A stretch of 64,000 nucleotides of DNA from Bradyrhizobium diazoefficiens. Its GTDB lineage: Bacteria > Pseudomonadota > Alphaproteobacteria > Rhizobiales > Xanthobacteraceae. The notes beneath the pieces are model-generated. The model was not told where the DNA came from, ran no database searches, and saw nothing but the letters and a program-made list of their open reading frames with translations. The position numbers were made by a program, and so were the translations under genes. Positions 9,242-17,553 of the stretch are shown here, piece by piece. The DNA lies in NCBI RefSeq assembly GCF_016616885.1, contig NZ_CP067102.1, positions 124,001-188,000 of the forward strand, written 5' to 3'. The number at the start of each line of letters is the position of its first letter. The stretch's first letter is position 1.

Positions 9242-9475
9242 ATGGGGCGCTTCCTTGTTCGGTTTGGCGTTGCGCTAGTTTGCACCATAACTGGACTGCA
9301 GTTGACCTTCGATGGACTGACTGCTTCTCAGTACCCCATACGGCATGGGCTGATTAGCATCGTCATCGGGGTGGTTTTTCTGATAGGTGCCGCGGCGATT
9401 TTGCGCTCTCTTTTATTCGGGCCGATCCGGTCACGACGCATTTATCACTATCACATCTTTAGGCGGCGGTTCTGA
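9242..9475 (+). CDS. Small two-helix membrane protein
   Basis: The 77-residue product has two hydrophobic segments, about residues 5-22 and 36-58, joined by a short polar loop. It ends in an Arg/Tyr/His-rich tail with no glycine pair, so it is not a ubiquitin-like modifier. An AGGA element lies upstream of the ATG. Its stop is 13 bases before the JAMM gene start, which makes it the first gene of the conjugation operon. It may anchor the pathway at the membrane or be a target of it; no family was recognised. Confidence 0.6.
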   Translation: MGRFLVRFGVALVCTITGLQLTFDGLTASQYPIRHGLISIVIGVVFLIGAAAILRSLLFGPIRSRRIYHYHIFRRRF

Positions 9476-9488
9476 ATTGGTCATATCC

Positions 9489-10406
9489 ATGATCATCTAT
9501 ACGGACCAGGTATTGTCGGAAATCGGTAGCTACATAGGAGTTCGGGAGCCTGAGACAGGAGGCGCCCTTCTAGGCATTCCCTTTACAAATGTGATCTGCC
9601 GATTTCTTCCGGATCCGAGGGCTGATGTCACGGGCAGCACATACACCCCGTCAGCTACGCTGCAGGAAATAGTCCGAGAGCGGGAACGGCGGGACGGTCT
9701 ACAGTTTTTCGGTATCGTTCATTCGCATCCTGGCTATTTTGATCAGCCCTCATCCCAAGATCACATTGCCTTCCAAAACTCTCTGGACGTGAACCCACAC
9801 CTAGCTCAGTTCATCGGCCCGATCGTGACTCTCGACCGGCCTGCGGATGAAGCCAATCACAGCGAGATTAGTCTGCCTACACAAGGCCGCTTGACATCAT
9901 ACGTTGCGTACCGGCCGAAGAGGACCCCAGAACCCAGGCCGACAGATTGGTACCTGCGGCGTCACAACCTCTTCAAAGCAGCTGAACACGCCATCGTGAG
10001 GCAAATGGATTGTTCAGTAATGCCGCTAGAGGCGAGCGTCGAAACAGTTGTCCATGAGCTCAAAACCAGATCCATCGAAGTGAAGCGAAATCGGGGATTT
10101 CTTTCCGTTGGTGGATTGCTTTTCCAGACGGAGACTATCTCAAGCTCCAGTTTCGATCTGATCTTGATGTTTCCACCTACTTATCCGTTCTCCAAACCGA
10201 TTGCGCTCCTAACGTCACTCAACCATGGAAATCCGGACACTGAGGAAGTGCCCTTTCAATGGCGTTTCCTGGCTTCGGGCTGTTTCAACCTTTGGAAAGC
10301 CATTGGCGAAGCATTGCTAAGCGCGACCAATCACGTGAAGCCCAATCCTACCAAGCAAGATCAAAATGCCTTTACGGAGCTAGGTGATGACCCTCGATCT
10401 AAATAG
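9489..10406 (+). CDS. JAB/JAMM metalloprotease with C-terminal UBC-like domain
   Basis: The 305-residue product starts with a JAMM domain: Glu22 in PETGGALLG, then HSHP with His78 and His80, Ser88 and Asp91 in the exact H-x-H-x7-S-x2-D zinc-protease pattern. Such enzymes cleave isopeptide bonds of ubiquitin-like proteins or trim their C-termini. Residues 222-241 (FDLILMFPPTYPFSKP) carry the hallmark strand-and-proline motif of the E2/UBC fold. A Cys265 in SGCFNLW is the only candidate active-site cysteine there. I use the ATG at 9489, just after the upstream gene; an earlier ATG at 9387 lies inside that gene. The E2 gene overlaps its end by 20 bases. Confidence 0.85.
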   Translation: MIIYTDQVLSEIGSYIGVREPETGGALLGIPFTNVICRFLPDPRADVTGSTYTPSATLQEIVRERERRDGLQFFGIVHSHPGYFDQPSSQDHIAFQNSLDVNPHLAQFIGPIVTLDRPADEANHSEISLPTQGRLTSYVAYRPKRTPEPRPTDWYLRRHNLFKAAEHAIVRQMDCSVMPLEASVETVVHELKTRSIEVKRNRGFLSVGGLLFQTETISSSSFDLILMFPPTYPFSKPIALLTSLNHGNPDTEEVPFQWRFLASGCFNLWKAIGEALLSATNHVKPNPTKQDQNAFTELGDDPRSK

Positions 10407-10947
10407 GCTGCGCGACCGAGTGCTGCAGAATCAGGACCTCGGTACAACGCAACCGGCTGAGCAAAGTCAAAAAATCTTTGTCAACCGAGAAGGTAAGATT
10501 GTCGAGGCAGACAATACTGCGGCGCAGCCGCTGTCCGAAGTTCGACAAGATACGTTCGCAAGCCGAGCAGATCGAGATCGTGAGATCGTCAGAACGTTCC
10601 TGCCGCAAACCGCAAGAGAAATTACGACTGCTGAAGGCATTCGCGGTTGGGTATATGAAATAACGTGCGAGTTGCAAGAACGCTACTGCATGTTCTTATA
10701 TTTCGACGGCGCTTTTTATCAGGTCTACGTAATCTCCCCGAAGCTGGAGGACTACTGGAGCAATCCTCACACAGGCCATATCTATCCGGACGGCCGGATT
10801 TGCTTCGGCAGCGAATTTGGTAACGGCCAGCCTACTCTTCGAGAAGCTTTCGCTAAGTCTGTTTTGTGGGCGAACGGCATCTCAGTAGCTCGCCACGGCG
10901 GGGGCCAATTTCCCTTCTCTGCTAACAATAGATCTGACGCGGCTTAG
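10387..10947 (+). CDS. E2-like ubiquitin-conjugating enzyme
   Basis: The 186-residue product has a disordered N-terminus (to about residue 60) and a C-terminal E2-like core. The core contains YVISPKLEDYW, then HIYPDGRICFG, where Cys139 follows a glycine turn as the catalytic cysteine does in E2 enzymes, with His131 nearby. E2s receive a ubiquitin-like protein from E1 as a thioester and pass it to a target. A GGAG element precedes the ATG at 10387; a GTG at 10384 is the alternative. The gene overlaps the JAMM gene and ends one base before the E1 gene. Its N-terminus shares the motif DLxxLRDxV with the membrane protein at 12298. Confidence 0.78.
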   Translation: MTLDLNRLRDRVLQNQDLGTTQPAEQSQKIFVNREGKIVEADNTAAQPLSEVRQDTFASRADRDREIVRTFLPQTAREITTAEGIRGWVYEITCELQERYCMFLYFDGAFYQVYVISPKLEDYWSNPHTGHIYPDGRICFGSEFGNGQPTLREAFAKSVLWANGISVARHGGGQFPFSANNRSDAA

Positions 10948-10948
10948 C

Positions 10949-12298
10949 ATGTCGCTTCCCACACCTATTCAGAAGCTTCAAAATGCGGCCATCCTGGCGA
11001 AGATCGAACTCGGCGCAGGGGATATCACCTATCTAAAGATGCCTCTCGGCGCGCTAGACGTTGACGCGCTCTGTTTGCAGTTTGCTCCGCGAGCGGAGCT
11101 ATATCTTATCCCATCGGAAACGTTCCCCGAAACTCCGCCCTTTGCAGTAATGAACTGGGGGGATGGCACTGATGCGGAGTTCATCTCGCTGGTGTGGACT
11201 CGGTCATTGCCTCTTGACCAGCGTTTGCTCGAATCTCTAAGGGAATTCATCAGACCTCCCGGACCATTTGGACCTGCTTGGGGAGCTAACGTCCGCTCAG
11301 CATTGACGTCGAGTGCAGAATTTGGACGTGCACACGGGTGGCGCCGGTTCCTAATTAGCGCAGACCACAGGTCTGGAGATCTGATGTCGTCGATCCAAGC
11401 GAGAATCGAGCCGAAGGTGGCGGCATCGCTCAGAACATCAGCCATTCTGGTTGTAGGGCTTGGTTCTGTGGGTTCCTTCGTTGCGGAGCACCTTGCTCGG
11501 TCTGGTGTTGGCAAATTGATTTGTGTCGATCACGACAGAGTCGAACTTAGCAATCTCTCTAGAAGCTCATATCGCATCGACCAGGTCGGTCAGTACAAGG
11601 CAACCGCGATCGGCGAAATAGTCCATCAAATCAATCCCATCACACAGGTCCAGGTGTTTCCTTCCAAGTTCAGAGATGTTGGAAAGGAGACTCTAAGGCA
11701 GATATTCGGCGAAGCGGATCTAGTGATAGGCGCCACTGATGATCCTGAAACACAGATATTAATCAATCGCTGTGCTTTCTTTCTCAAAAGACCGGCTCTT
11801 TTTATTGCGCTTTACCGGGGGGCGAAAGGTGGCGAGGTTGCAGTCGCCATTCCCACGATCACGCCATGCTTCGAGTGTCAGGTCAAACCGCATATGAGGC
11901 TCGCCCGCGAGCATGATGTTGTAGCCGACACCGACTACGGAACGGGGCGCTTGCAGGGCGAAATCGCACTCGGGTGTGATATTCACCACGTTTGTACAGC
12001 GGCCCTAAAGCTAGCCGTCTCATTACTAGTGTCCAGCGATCCAGTGCCACTCGGATCGTTCACGGCTGATGTGTTAGCCAAAGGTTTCCACTACCTCACG
12101 ATGAGCATGGAGCCGGACTACTGGTTCTACCCGCGCGTGTTTTCGGGCGTTCCAAACCAGTACGCGTACCAGTCAGTGTGGCTCTCAGCGAGACATGACG
12201 AAGCTTGTGAGGTCTGCGGACAGTCCGAGCAAGAAGACCCCTTCGAAGCAATAACTCCGAGCCTTGCGAGAACATCTCTAGACCACCTAATCAGCTGA
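10949..12298 (+). CDS. ThiF/E1-family activating enzyme with N-terminal UBC-like region
   Basis: The 449-residue protein contains a Rossmann-type E1 adenylation domain (about residues 160-400): VVGLGSVGSFVAEHL with the nucleotide-binding glycines at 170-175, DHDRVELSNLSR for Mg-ATP, and ATDDPETQ. Two CxxC pairs (307/310 and 420/423) would bind the structural zinc. E1 enzymes adenylate the C-terminus of a ubiquitin-like protein and take it as a thioester. Residues 38-70 (ELYLIPSETFPETPPF) look like the Pro-rich strand of a UBC/RWD fold, possibly an inactive E2 domain; this part is weaker. It starts one base after the E2 stop and its stop overlaps the next ATG (TGATG). Confidence 0.87.
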   Translation: MSLPTPIQKLQNAAILAKIELGAGDITYLKMPLGALDVDALCLQFAPRAELYLIPSETFPETPPFAVMNWGDGTDAEFISLVWTRSLPLDQRLLESLREFIRPPGPFGPAWGANVRSALTSSAEFGRAHGWRRFLISADHRSGDLMSSIQARIEPKVAASLRTSAILVVGLGSVGSFVAEHLARSGVGKLICVDHDRVELSNLSRSSYRIDQVGQYKATAIGEIVHQINPITQVQVFPSKFRDVGKETLRQIFGEADLVIGATDDPETQILINRCAFFLKRPALFIALYRGAKGGEVAVAIPTITPCFECQVKPHMRLAREHDVVADTDYGTGRLQGEIALGCDIHHVCTAALKLAVSLLVSSDPVPLGSFTADVLAKGFHYLTMSMEPDYWFYPRVFSGVPNQYAYQSVWLSARHDEACEVCGQSEQEDPFEAITPSLARTSLDHLIS

Positions 12299-13269
12299 TG
12301 GTGCGGCCAGATCTGCATAATTTGCGCGATCAAGTCTCCCGCGGTTTGGACGACGCATCTCAAGCGGTTGCCGAGGAACGCCGCGCTGAGCGGTCGCGCA
12401 ACTCAGGTAGAGGAGAGAGCTCGGACTCCAGCTACATCAGAGCTTTGGTTGTCGTGCTTTGCCTAGCTGGCTTGGTTGCGATTGGGGCTGCAATTTTCAA
12501 CAACGAGGATAGGGGTCGGAGCCAACCGGCAAATCGTCTCGTCAATCAGAATCAGGATAATCCTCCAACCCCACGCAGCTCCGACACGGCCGCCGAGCGA
12601 AACCACCCGTCTCCCACGGTCCATGGGGATACGCCAGAGTTGCCGGATCGGTTATCCGAGCCAGTAGCCCGGTTCACGCTGAAGAACGGCCATTCAAACC
12701 AAGTGTCGTTCGCATTCTTTTCCGCATCAGATTCCACTAGGCAATGGGCCGGAGGGCAACTGTCACCAAACTCGGTCTCTTCTAACAATCTAGGCTGCAT
12801 CCCTGGCGAGAAGATCTGCTTCGGCGCTTGGTCTCCTGATAGCAACCTTGGACCATTCTGGGGGGCAGGCAGAAATGGGCAAAAGAGATGTGTGGGCTGC
12901 TGCTTAACCTGCCCGGCATACGCGCCGCGTGTAGTCGAGCTACGAACCTCTGAAGCAGCATTTAACCCGCCAACTATTACTTTCACATTTCAAAACAACC
13001 ACTACGCAACTGCCGCACTTGCTTTCTACTCCCAACTCCGGCCGCACGTTTGGCCAAGCTCCGAACAAGCGTATGTTCTGCCTTCTGCGCAAAAGCAGTC
13101 TTTCACTTTGACGTGCAACTTCGGTGAGATGATTTGCTACGGGGCGTGGGTAAAAGATAACCCCAGAGCTGGTGGTTGGGGAGTCGGGTTTCGTCGTAAT
13201 AGAGGATGTTCAACCTGCTGCTATGAGTGCAATGGTAGCGAAACTAGCACCATCGCTCTCAATCCTTGA
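12298..13269 (+). CDS. Membrane-anchored protein with two cysteine-rich repeats
   Basis: The 323-residue product has a charged cytoplasmic N-terminus, one membrane helix at about 48-67, a Pro/Ser/Asn-rich linker and two homologous outside domains (about 124-206 and 227-312). Each repeat carries C-x3-GE-x-IC-x-GAW, then C-x2-CC-x2-C, giving six cysteines per domain that could form disulfides. I recognise no family. It is translationally coupled to the E1 gene. Its first residues (DLHNLRDQV) match the start of the E2 protein (DLNRLRDRV), so the two may be brought together or be modified at the same site. It could be the target or effector of the pathway. Confidence 0.7.
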   Translation: MVRPDLHNLRDQVSRGLDDASQAVAEERRAERSRNSGRGESSDSSYIRALVVVLCLAGLVAIGAAIFNNEDRGRSQPANRLVNQNQDNPPTPRSSDTAAERNHPSPTVHGDTPELPDRLSEPVARFTLKNGHSNQVSFAFFSASDSTRQWAGGQLSPNSVSSNNLGCIPGEKICFGAWSPDSNLGPFWGAGRNGQKRCVGCCLTCPAYAPRVVELRTSEAAFNPPTITFTFQNNHYATAALAFYSQLRPHVWPSSEQAYVLPSAQKQSFTLTCNFGEMICYGAWVKDNPRAGGWGVGFRRNRGCSTCCYECNGSETSTIALNP

Positions 13270-13546
13270 CGGGAAGGGCGTACCGAGCGCCGGAGTGCGC
13301 TGGTTGATTCCAATCTCCATATTGTTGGGGGACGACATGGGTCGAGGTTTGAATGAAGCGGGCCGGAGCTACATAAAGAGTTTGGTAAACAGGAACGAGG
13401 ACGGAGATTGCGTCGTGAAGGAAATAGGACGACTAGTAAAGAAGAGCGAGTGGAACTACGAAAAGAATGTTGAATTTGTCAGGTGGCTTGAGCGGAAGGG
13501 CTGGAAAGTAACCGCCCACTACCTTTGGAACCACATCAGCAGCTAA
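13223..13546 (+). CDS. Small hypothetical protein at operon end
   Basis: The frame gives 107 residues from the ATG at 13223 and overlaps the end of the cysteine-repeat gene by 47 bases. The C-terminal 65 residues (from the Met at 13337) are charged and look helical, with EWNYEKNVEFVRWLERKGW. There is no C-terminal glycine pair, so it is not an obvious ubiquitin-like protein. A shorter start at 13337 is just as possible. I recognise no family, and it may not be expressed. Confidence 0.35.
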   Translation: MSAMVAKLAPSLSILDGKGVPSAGVRWLIPISILLGDDMGRGLNEAGRSYIKSLVNRNEDGDCVVKEIGRLVKKSEWNYEKNVEFVRWLERKGWKVTAHYLWNHISS

Positions 13547-13966
13547 GCTACCGAACGTCCGTCCCCTCCCATCGACGCGGGGCATGTGTCAATAACTTTC
13601 TCCCAGCCGACAACGGCGATACCTGCCGCGCGGCAGGGGACTACTCATGACATTCGATAATCGAGTTCAGGACCAGCTGACACGCCCGTCAGGTTGCGGA
13701 TAGCCGATATCTACCCGTAGTCGGCGGTTGATTAACTTGGTAGTAGCGGGATCAATGTTGGACGCTTATTCACGGTCGCGAGCGCGCGTTCGGGGCATGC
13801 CAGCTCAGTTCGCGGTCGCTACGGCCGCACGCCGCCGCATCGAGGCTTTGAACCTCAGGTGATCAGCGGGTGTGCAACAATTCCTGCTTGCAGAAGGACC
13901 GCGCCAATTGTGGCGAACTCACGTGTTATCAGTAAGCCGATGAAGGATCAGCTCACTCGTGCTGAT
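13547..13966. other. Intergenic space with a 16-base perfect palindrome
   Basis: No gene is supported here. The stretch separates the convergent ends of the conjugation operon and the PLP-enzyme operon. A perfect palindrome CCTGCCGCGCGGCAGG lies at 13622-13637; it could be a hairpin in either transcript or a protein-binding site. It lacks a following T-run, so it is not a standard terminator. Confidence 0.45.
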
Positions 13967-16528
13967 TCATTCTGCGGCCAGTTGCCTGTTCATTTGCAGA
14001 AAACGGGAAATGCCTTCGACCAGGACTTCGGCAAACGTCTCGGTCGCGGCCCGGTCGCCGTCGCCCACGCTAAGCCTTAGAAACGGCTGCGACCGCTCAG
14101 ACATAGACCAAGCCGCCGAAATCCTAGGAACAGAGAAGCCGAAACTCACGCCCTTGGTGATCGGTACGCCACGGTCGGTTGCTGCGGCAAGAACATGCTC
14201 AATGGCTGCGTCGAGCATCCACCGATTATTGAGCCCATCTGCAGCGAATCGCAGCGTCATGACGCCACCAAGATGGGCATAGCCGCGTCCGGAAAGCCAA
14301 TCCGGGTGGTCGTACTTGCCGGGAAACACGGTACTTATTTCGCTTGCGCGGCGGTCTCCAAACCGTTCCTCAAGACAACCGCAGATCGTCATCGCATTTG
14401 CTGTCATTAGACGCATGCGCCCTAGATGCATTGCGCGCGTGAGGCGCGGCGTCAGTACTGCACCTGAATCATAGAGAATGGTTCCTGTGTTACGGCGGAG
14501 GCGCTCGAATACGGCTCGTCGATCGGGTCGGGCGGCCACCAAACCCAAGGTCGTCAGATCTAGTCCGGCTTGTAAGTACTTGGAGCCACTTTCGGTATAG
14601 ATCACTTCAATTCGGCGGAGTCCGGCGGCAACATCAAACGGATCAAACGCGCCCGAAAGCAAGGTACCGTCGACCACAACTAACAAGGGACCATCATCAA
14701 CGGTGTCAAGACGCCGAAGCAGATCCCTAAGGTCAAGCACCCGAAGATCGGGGGTGTTCGTCAACGGCTCGACGAAGACCGCTCGGGCCTTGCACCGCCG
14801 GACCGCGTCAATCAACGACCCGGCTGCATCATCTTTGGCAACTTCCACGCAAATGGCGCGGTTGGATGAGAGTTGCTCCAGCGTTTCAAAGTAGAGGCCC
14901 GGTTGGCACACGACCGAATCGCCAGGCTCTAGAACATGTCGGAGTAGGTAAGCTTCTACGAGCGTATACGCGGCCATCCCAGAAGAGGTCGCAAGGATGG
15001 TGCACCTGTTTAGGTCGAAGCCCAATGCGGCCGTTAGATCGCGCTCCAGTTCCATAACGTTTCGAGAGCCGTAGCGCGTGTAATTCACGAGCGGACTTTG
15101 CTGGCTCTCGGGCATGCTGAAAGCTGCAACGCCAGCCTGGTCGTACGCCGGCGCCTGCCAGGCGAGCGCCTGATCGATGAACGCGGCGGCGCGGCCTGCC
15201 AACCGTGTCATCCGCTCGCGCGCGATAGCGTCGGACGTGCGTTCCATGATATCCGAGAGCAGCCCGTCGGTCGCATGCGATAGTGTATGCAGAAAGGCCA
15301 CCTCCCGTTCGCCGATCGGCAGACGATCAGCGTCGCACACTTCCAAGAATTGCTTCAGTTGTCGAACTCCTCGGTCTAGGGCGTCGCGCGCCAGAGCAGA
15401 CGTCGCCTTCCGATCCCAGTCGAAATTTCCATCTCTTTGCGCAAGCCCGCCCAGGGGTACAAGCCGCGTCTCCTCTTCGGCGGTACGGTGGCGCAGTTCC
15501 AGCAGCGCCTGAAATTCGGGGCGCCGGAACGGATAGGCGAGAATTTTTGCAAGGGTTGCCAGTGCCAGATTGCCGCCGGACAGAACAATTACCAATGGCC
15601 CATTGCCCGCCAGACCATCAAGCCGTCCGGCCAATGCTGCCGCTATTCCGATTGCTCCAGAGGGCTCGCAGAGCAAGGACTCGCGCGCAAGTAGCGCTAG
15701 GCAGCCCGCCGCGATAGTCTCTTCGTCCAGCTGCACCAGCTCATCGACGCGTTCGCGCGCAAATCCGATGGTCGGACAGTCGGGATCAGGATTGACCATA
15801 AGACCGTCGGCGAGCGTCGGTCGGTACGGAAGAGGGTCCGTTCTGCCTTCGATGGCCCACGCTAATCCAGCAAAGCGAGCGGGCTGCACGCCCACAAATT
15901 GCGCGTCCCGACCAGCCGCGGCCAGACCTAAGGCTAGCCCCGTCACAAGGCCGCCTCCACCTACTGGAGCTATTACGGCTTCGAGCCCAGGCACTTGGTC
16001 CACAAGATCAAGCGCGATCGTGGCAGCTCCGCTTATAACTGCGGCGTCATTGTAGGGCGAGATGAAGGAGAAGCCATGCTGTCGAGCCACCGTGCGGGCA
16101 TGCTCAATCGCTCCATCGAGAGTCGCTCCACACTCGATCACCGCTACCCCGTAGTTGGCGAGCCGTTCGCGCTTCAGGGGGCTCGCGGTGAGCGGAAGGC
16201 AGACTACGATCCTGTGGCCGGTCACGAGTGCCGCCTCGGCCAGTGCTAGGCTATGGTTTCCAGCTGAACCGGTTATGACCGTCTGCTCGCGCGGGGTCGA
16301 AAGCAGCGCGTTGAGCGCGCCCCTAAACTTGAATGAGCCAGATCGTTGGAGGTGTTCCAATTTGACGACCACCAGCCGTCCCAGACGTTGTGACAGCCAA
16401 GGAAGCTCCCTTACGGGCGTGCGAAGAACGTGTGAATTGAGGCGATCGCGCGCGGCATAGCAAGCTGCAGCGTCCGGCAGTTCGTAACGCTCGACCGTCA
16501 TCTCGTTGATGGTAGGCTTACCCTTCAT
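13967..16528 (-). CDS. Fusion of threonine-dehydratase-like and Cys/Met-metabolism-like PLP enzymes
   Basis: This 853-residue protein joins two unrelated PLP folds. Residues 15-330 are a fold-type II beta-eliminase/synthase like threonine dehydratase: PLP lysine Lys67 in SGSFKFRGA, GSAGNHS at 87-93, the phosphate-binding GGGGL at 190-194 and the closing SGGN at 318-321. Residues 470-853 are a fold-type I enzyme of the Cys/Met-metabolism class, with PLP lysine Lys650 in ESGSKYLQAG. A helical spacer lies between. Such a pair could make an unusual amino acid from Ser, Thr or a derivative in two channelled steps. It is the last gene of the repeat-protein operon, and its ATG overlaps the ATP-grasp stop by four bases. 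Confidence 0.85.
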   Translation of the reverse strand: MKGKPTINEMTVERYELPDAAACYAARDRLNSHVLRTPVRELPWLSQRLGRLVVVKLEHLQRSGSFKFRGALNALLSTPREQTVITGSAGNHSLALAEAALVTGHRIVVCLPLTASPLKRERLANYGVAVIECGATLDGAIEHARTVARQHGFSFISPYNDAAVISGAATIALDLVDQVPGLEAVIAPVGGGGLVTGLALGLAAAGRDAQFVGVQPARFAGLAWAIEGRTDPLPYRPTLADGLMVNPDPDCPTIGFARERVDELVQLDEETIAAGCLALLARESLLCEPSGAIGIAAALAGRLDGLAGNGPLVIVLSGGNLALATLAKILAYPFRRPEFQALLELRHRTAEEETRLVPLGGLAQRDGNFDWDRKATSALARDALDRGVRQLKQFLEVCDADRLPIGEREVAFLHTLSHATDGLLSDIMERTSDAIARERMTRLAGRAAAFIDQALAWQAPAYDQAGVAAFSMPESQQSPLVNYTRYGSRNVMELERDLTAALGFDLNRCTILATSSGMAAYTLVEAYLLRHVLEPGDSVVCQPGLYFETLEQLSSNRAICVEVAKDDAAGSLIDAVRRCKARAVFVEPLTNTPDLRVLDLRDLLRRLDTVDDGPLLVVVDGTLLSGAFDPFDVAAGLRRIEVIYTESGSKYLQAGLDLTTLGLVAARPDRRAVFERLRRNTGTILYDSGAVLTPRLTRAMHLGRMRLMTANAMTICGCLEERFGDRRASEISTVFPGKYDHPDWLSGRGYAHLGGVMTLRFAADGLNNRWMLDAAIEHVLAAATDRGVPITKGVSFGFSVPRISAAWSMSERSQPFLRLSVGDGDRAATETFAEVLVEGISRFLQMNRQLAAE

Positions 16529-17553
16529 ATAAGCACCTGCCGCAACGGCCGAACGCCGCGAAAGGCGCGACGACGTTCAAGCTCTGCGCATAGGCGGTCT
16601 ATCACGATGCCAGCGTGATCCCGGCCATAAAGCGCGTCGGCGCTTGGCAGGCCGCCAATATTTTCGACATTCAGCTCGTTCACAAAAGGTCCGATAGTGT
16701 CGATCGAATAGAAGACGAAACCCGGTGCCACCGCGGTGACGCGGCTGACAATAGCTTCGGCATCTGAGAAGTCGTGTCCTTGCGGAAGGCGCTCGATGGT
16801 TGCTCCCTGGTCGAGGTTCGCGCGGTAATCGCCAGGCGCAGGCCGTTTGCGCCATGCCGCAAGGATGCTCCCATGGAATACCAGGTAGCGTATTTCGCCC
16901 TCGGTCTGGACCTGCTCGACGAAGCGTTGAAGATGGATGAAACCATGGGCGTCGATCAGTCGCTGCAACGTAGCAGCGGAATCGGCGTCGCCGCACTGCA
17001 AGCGAAGCACGTCACGACCACCGGCCAGATCGAGGGGCTTCGCTACGAAGTCCGATTCCGGCGAACGGCGCATTTCCGCGAGCAATGGTTCAAGCTCCGC
17101 AGCCACCACACCCGGCGCCAACCGGTCATGAAAACGTTGGTTGAATATTTTGGAGCCCAACGCGAGGATGGCAGTCGGGCTATTCACGAACCACACCCGC
17201 GTCTCTTCAAGTGCGAGCTGAATGAGCGCATGGCGGAATCGCTGCGTAATCGGCGGGTCCGCGCGCACGAACACGGCATCGAAATCTGCGACCGGGCAGC
17301 GCACGCTATCAGCGAGTGATAAGAGATCGGAATCCAACATCTGTCGATACACGGGGACACACGCCGCCGTGGGTGTGCCGGCCGCAGTGGCTATCCTGCC
17401 TAAAGTAGTCAAGAATTGTGATATGCGGGGTTCGGCAAGGCCGGCGATCATAAGAGCTCTGGTCGTAAAGAGATCGAAACGGGGCCCAAAGCCCACCGCG
17501 TCGCCCAGCACCCAGAGCACGTTGAAGGAGTTTGATCGGCCAACAGCAGTCAC
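16525..17553 (-). CDS. Glutathione-synthetase-like ATP-grasp ligase
   Basis: The 342-residue product has the ATP-grasp fold of the prokaryotic glutathione synthetase (GshB) type: VFVRADPPI near residue 95, a Lys in DFVAKPLDLAGG, GDYRANLDQG near 250, and the metal-binding NELNVENIGG near 305. ATP-grasp ligases join a carboxylate to an amine through an acyl phosphate. In this operon it could attach an amino acid made by the neighbouring PLP fusion to the repeat protein or to a carrier; this is inference. The start GTG overlaps the radical SAM stop (GTGA), and the stop overlaps the next ATG. Confidence 0.82.
   Translation of the reverse strand: MTAVGRSNSFNVLWVLGDAVGFGPRFDLFTTRALMIAGLAEPRISQFLTTLGRIATAAGTPTAACVPVYRQMLDSDLLSLADSVRCPVADFDAVFVRADPPITQRFRHALIQLALEETRVWFVNSPTAILALGSKIFNQRFHDRLAPGVVAAELEPLLAEMRRSPESDFVAKPLDLAGGRDVLRLQCGDADSAATLQRLIDAHGFIHLQRFVEQVQTEGEIRYLVFHGSILAAWRKRPAPGDYRANLDQGATIERLPQGHDFSDAEAIVSRVTAVAPGFVFYSIDTIGPFVNELNVENIGGLPSADALYGRDHAGIVIDRLCAELERRRAFRGVRPLRQVLI

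Noticed and set aside
9242..9475. Small first gene of the conjugation operon as the missing ubiquitin-like protein
   Set aside because: It has two membrane helices and no C-terminal glycine.
9387..9488. Earlier ATG for the JAMM gene
   Set aside because: It lies inside the preceding membrane-protein gene; the ATG at 9489 starts exactly at the JAMM domain.
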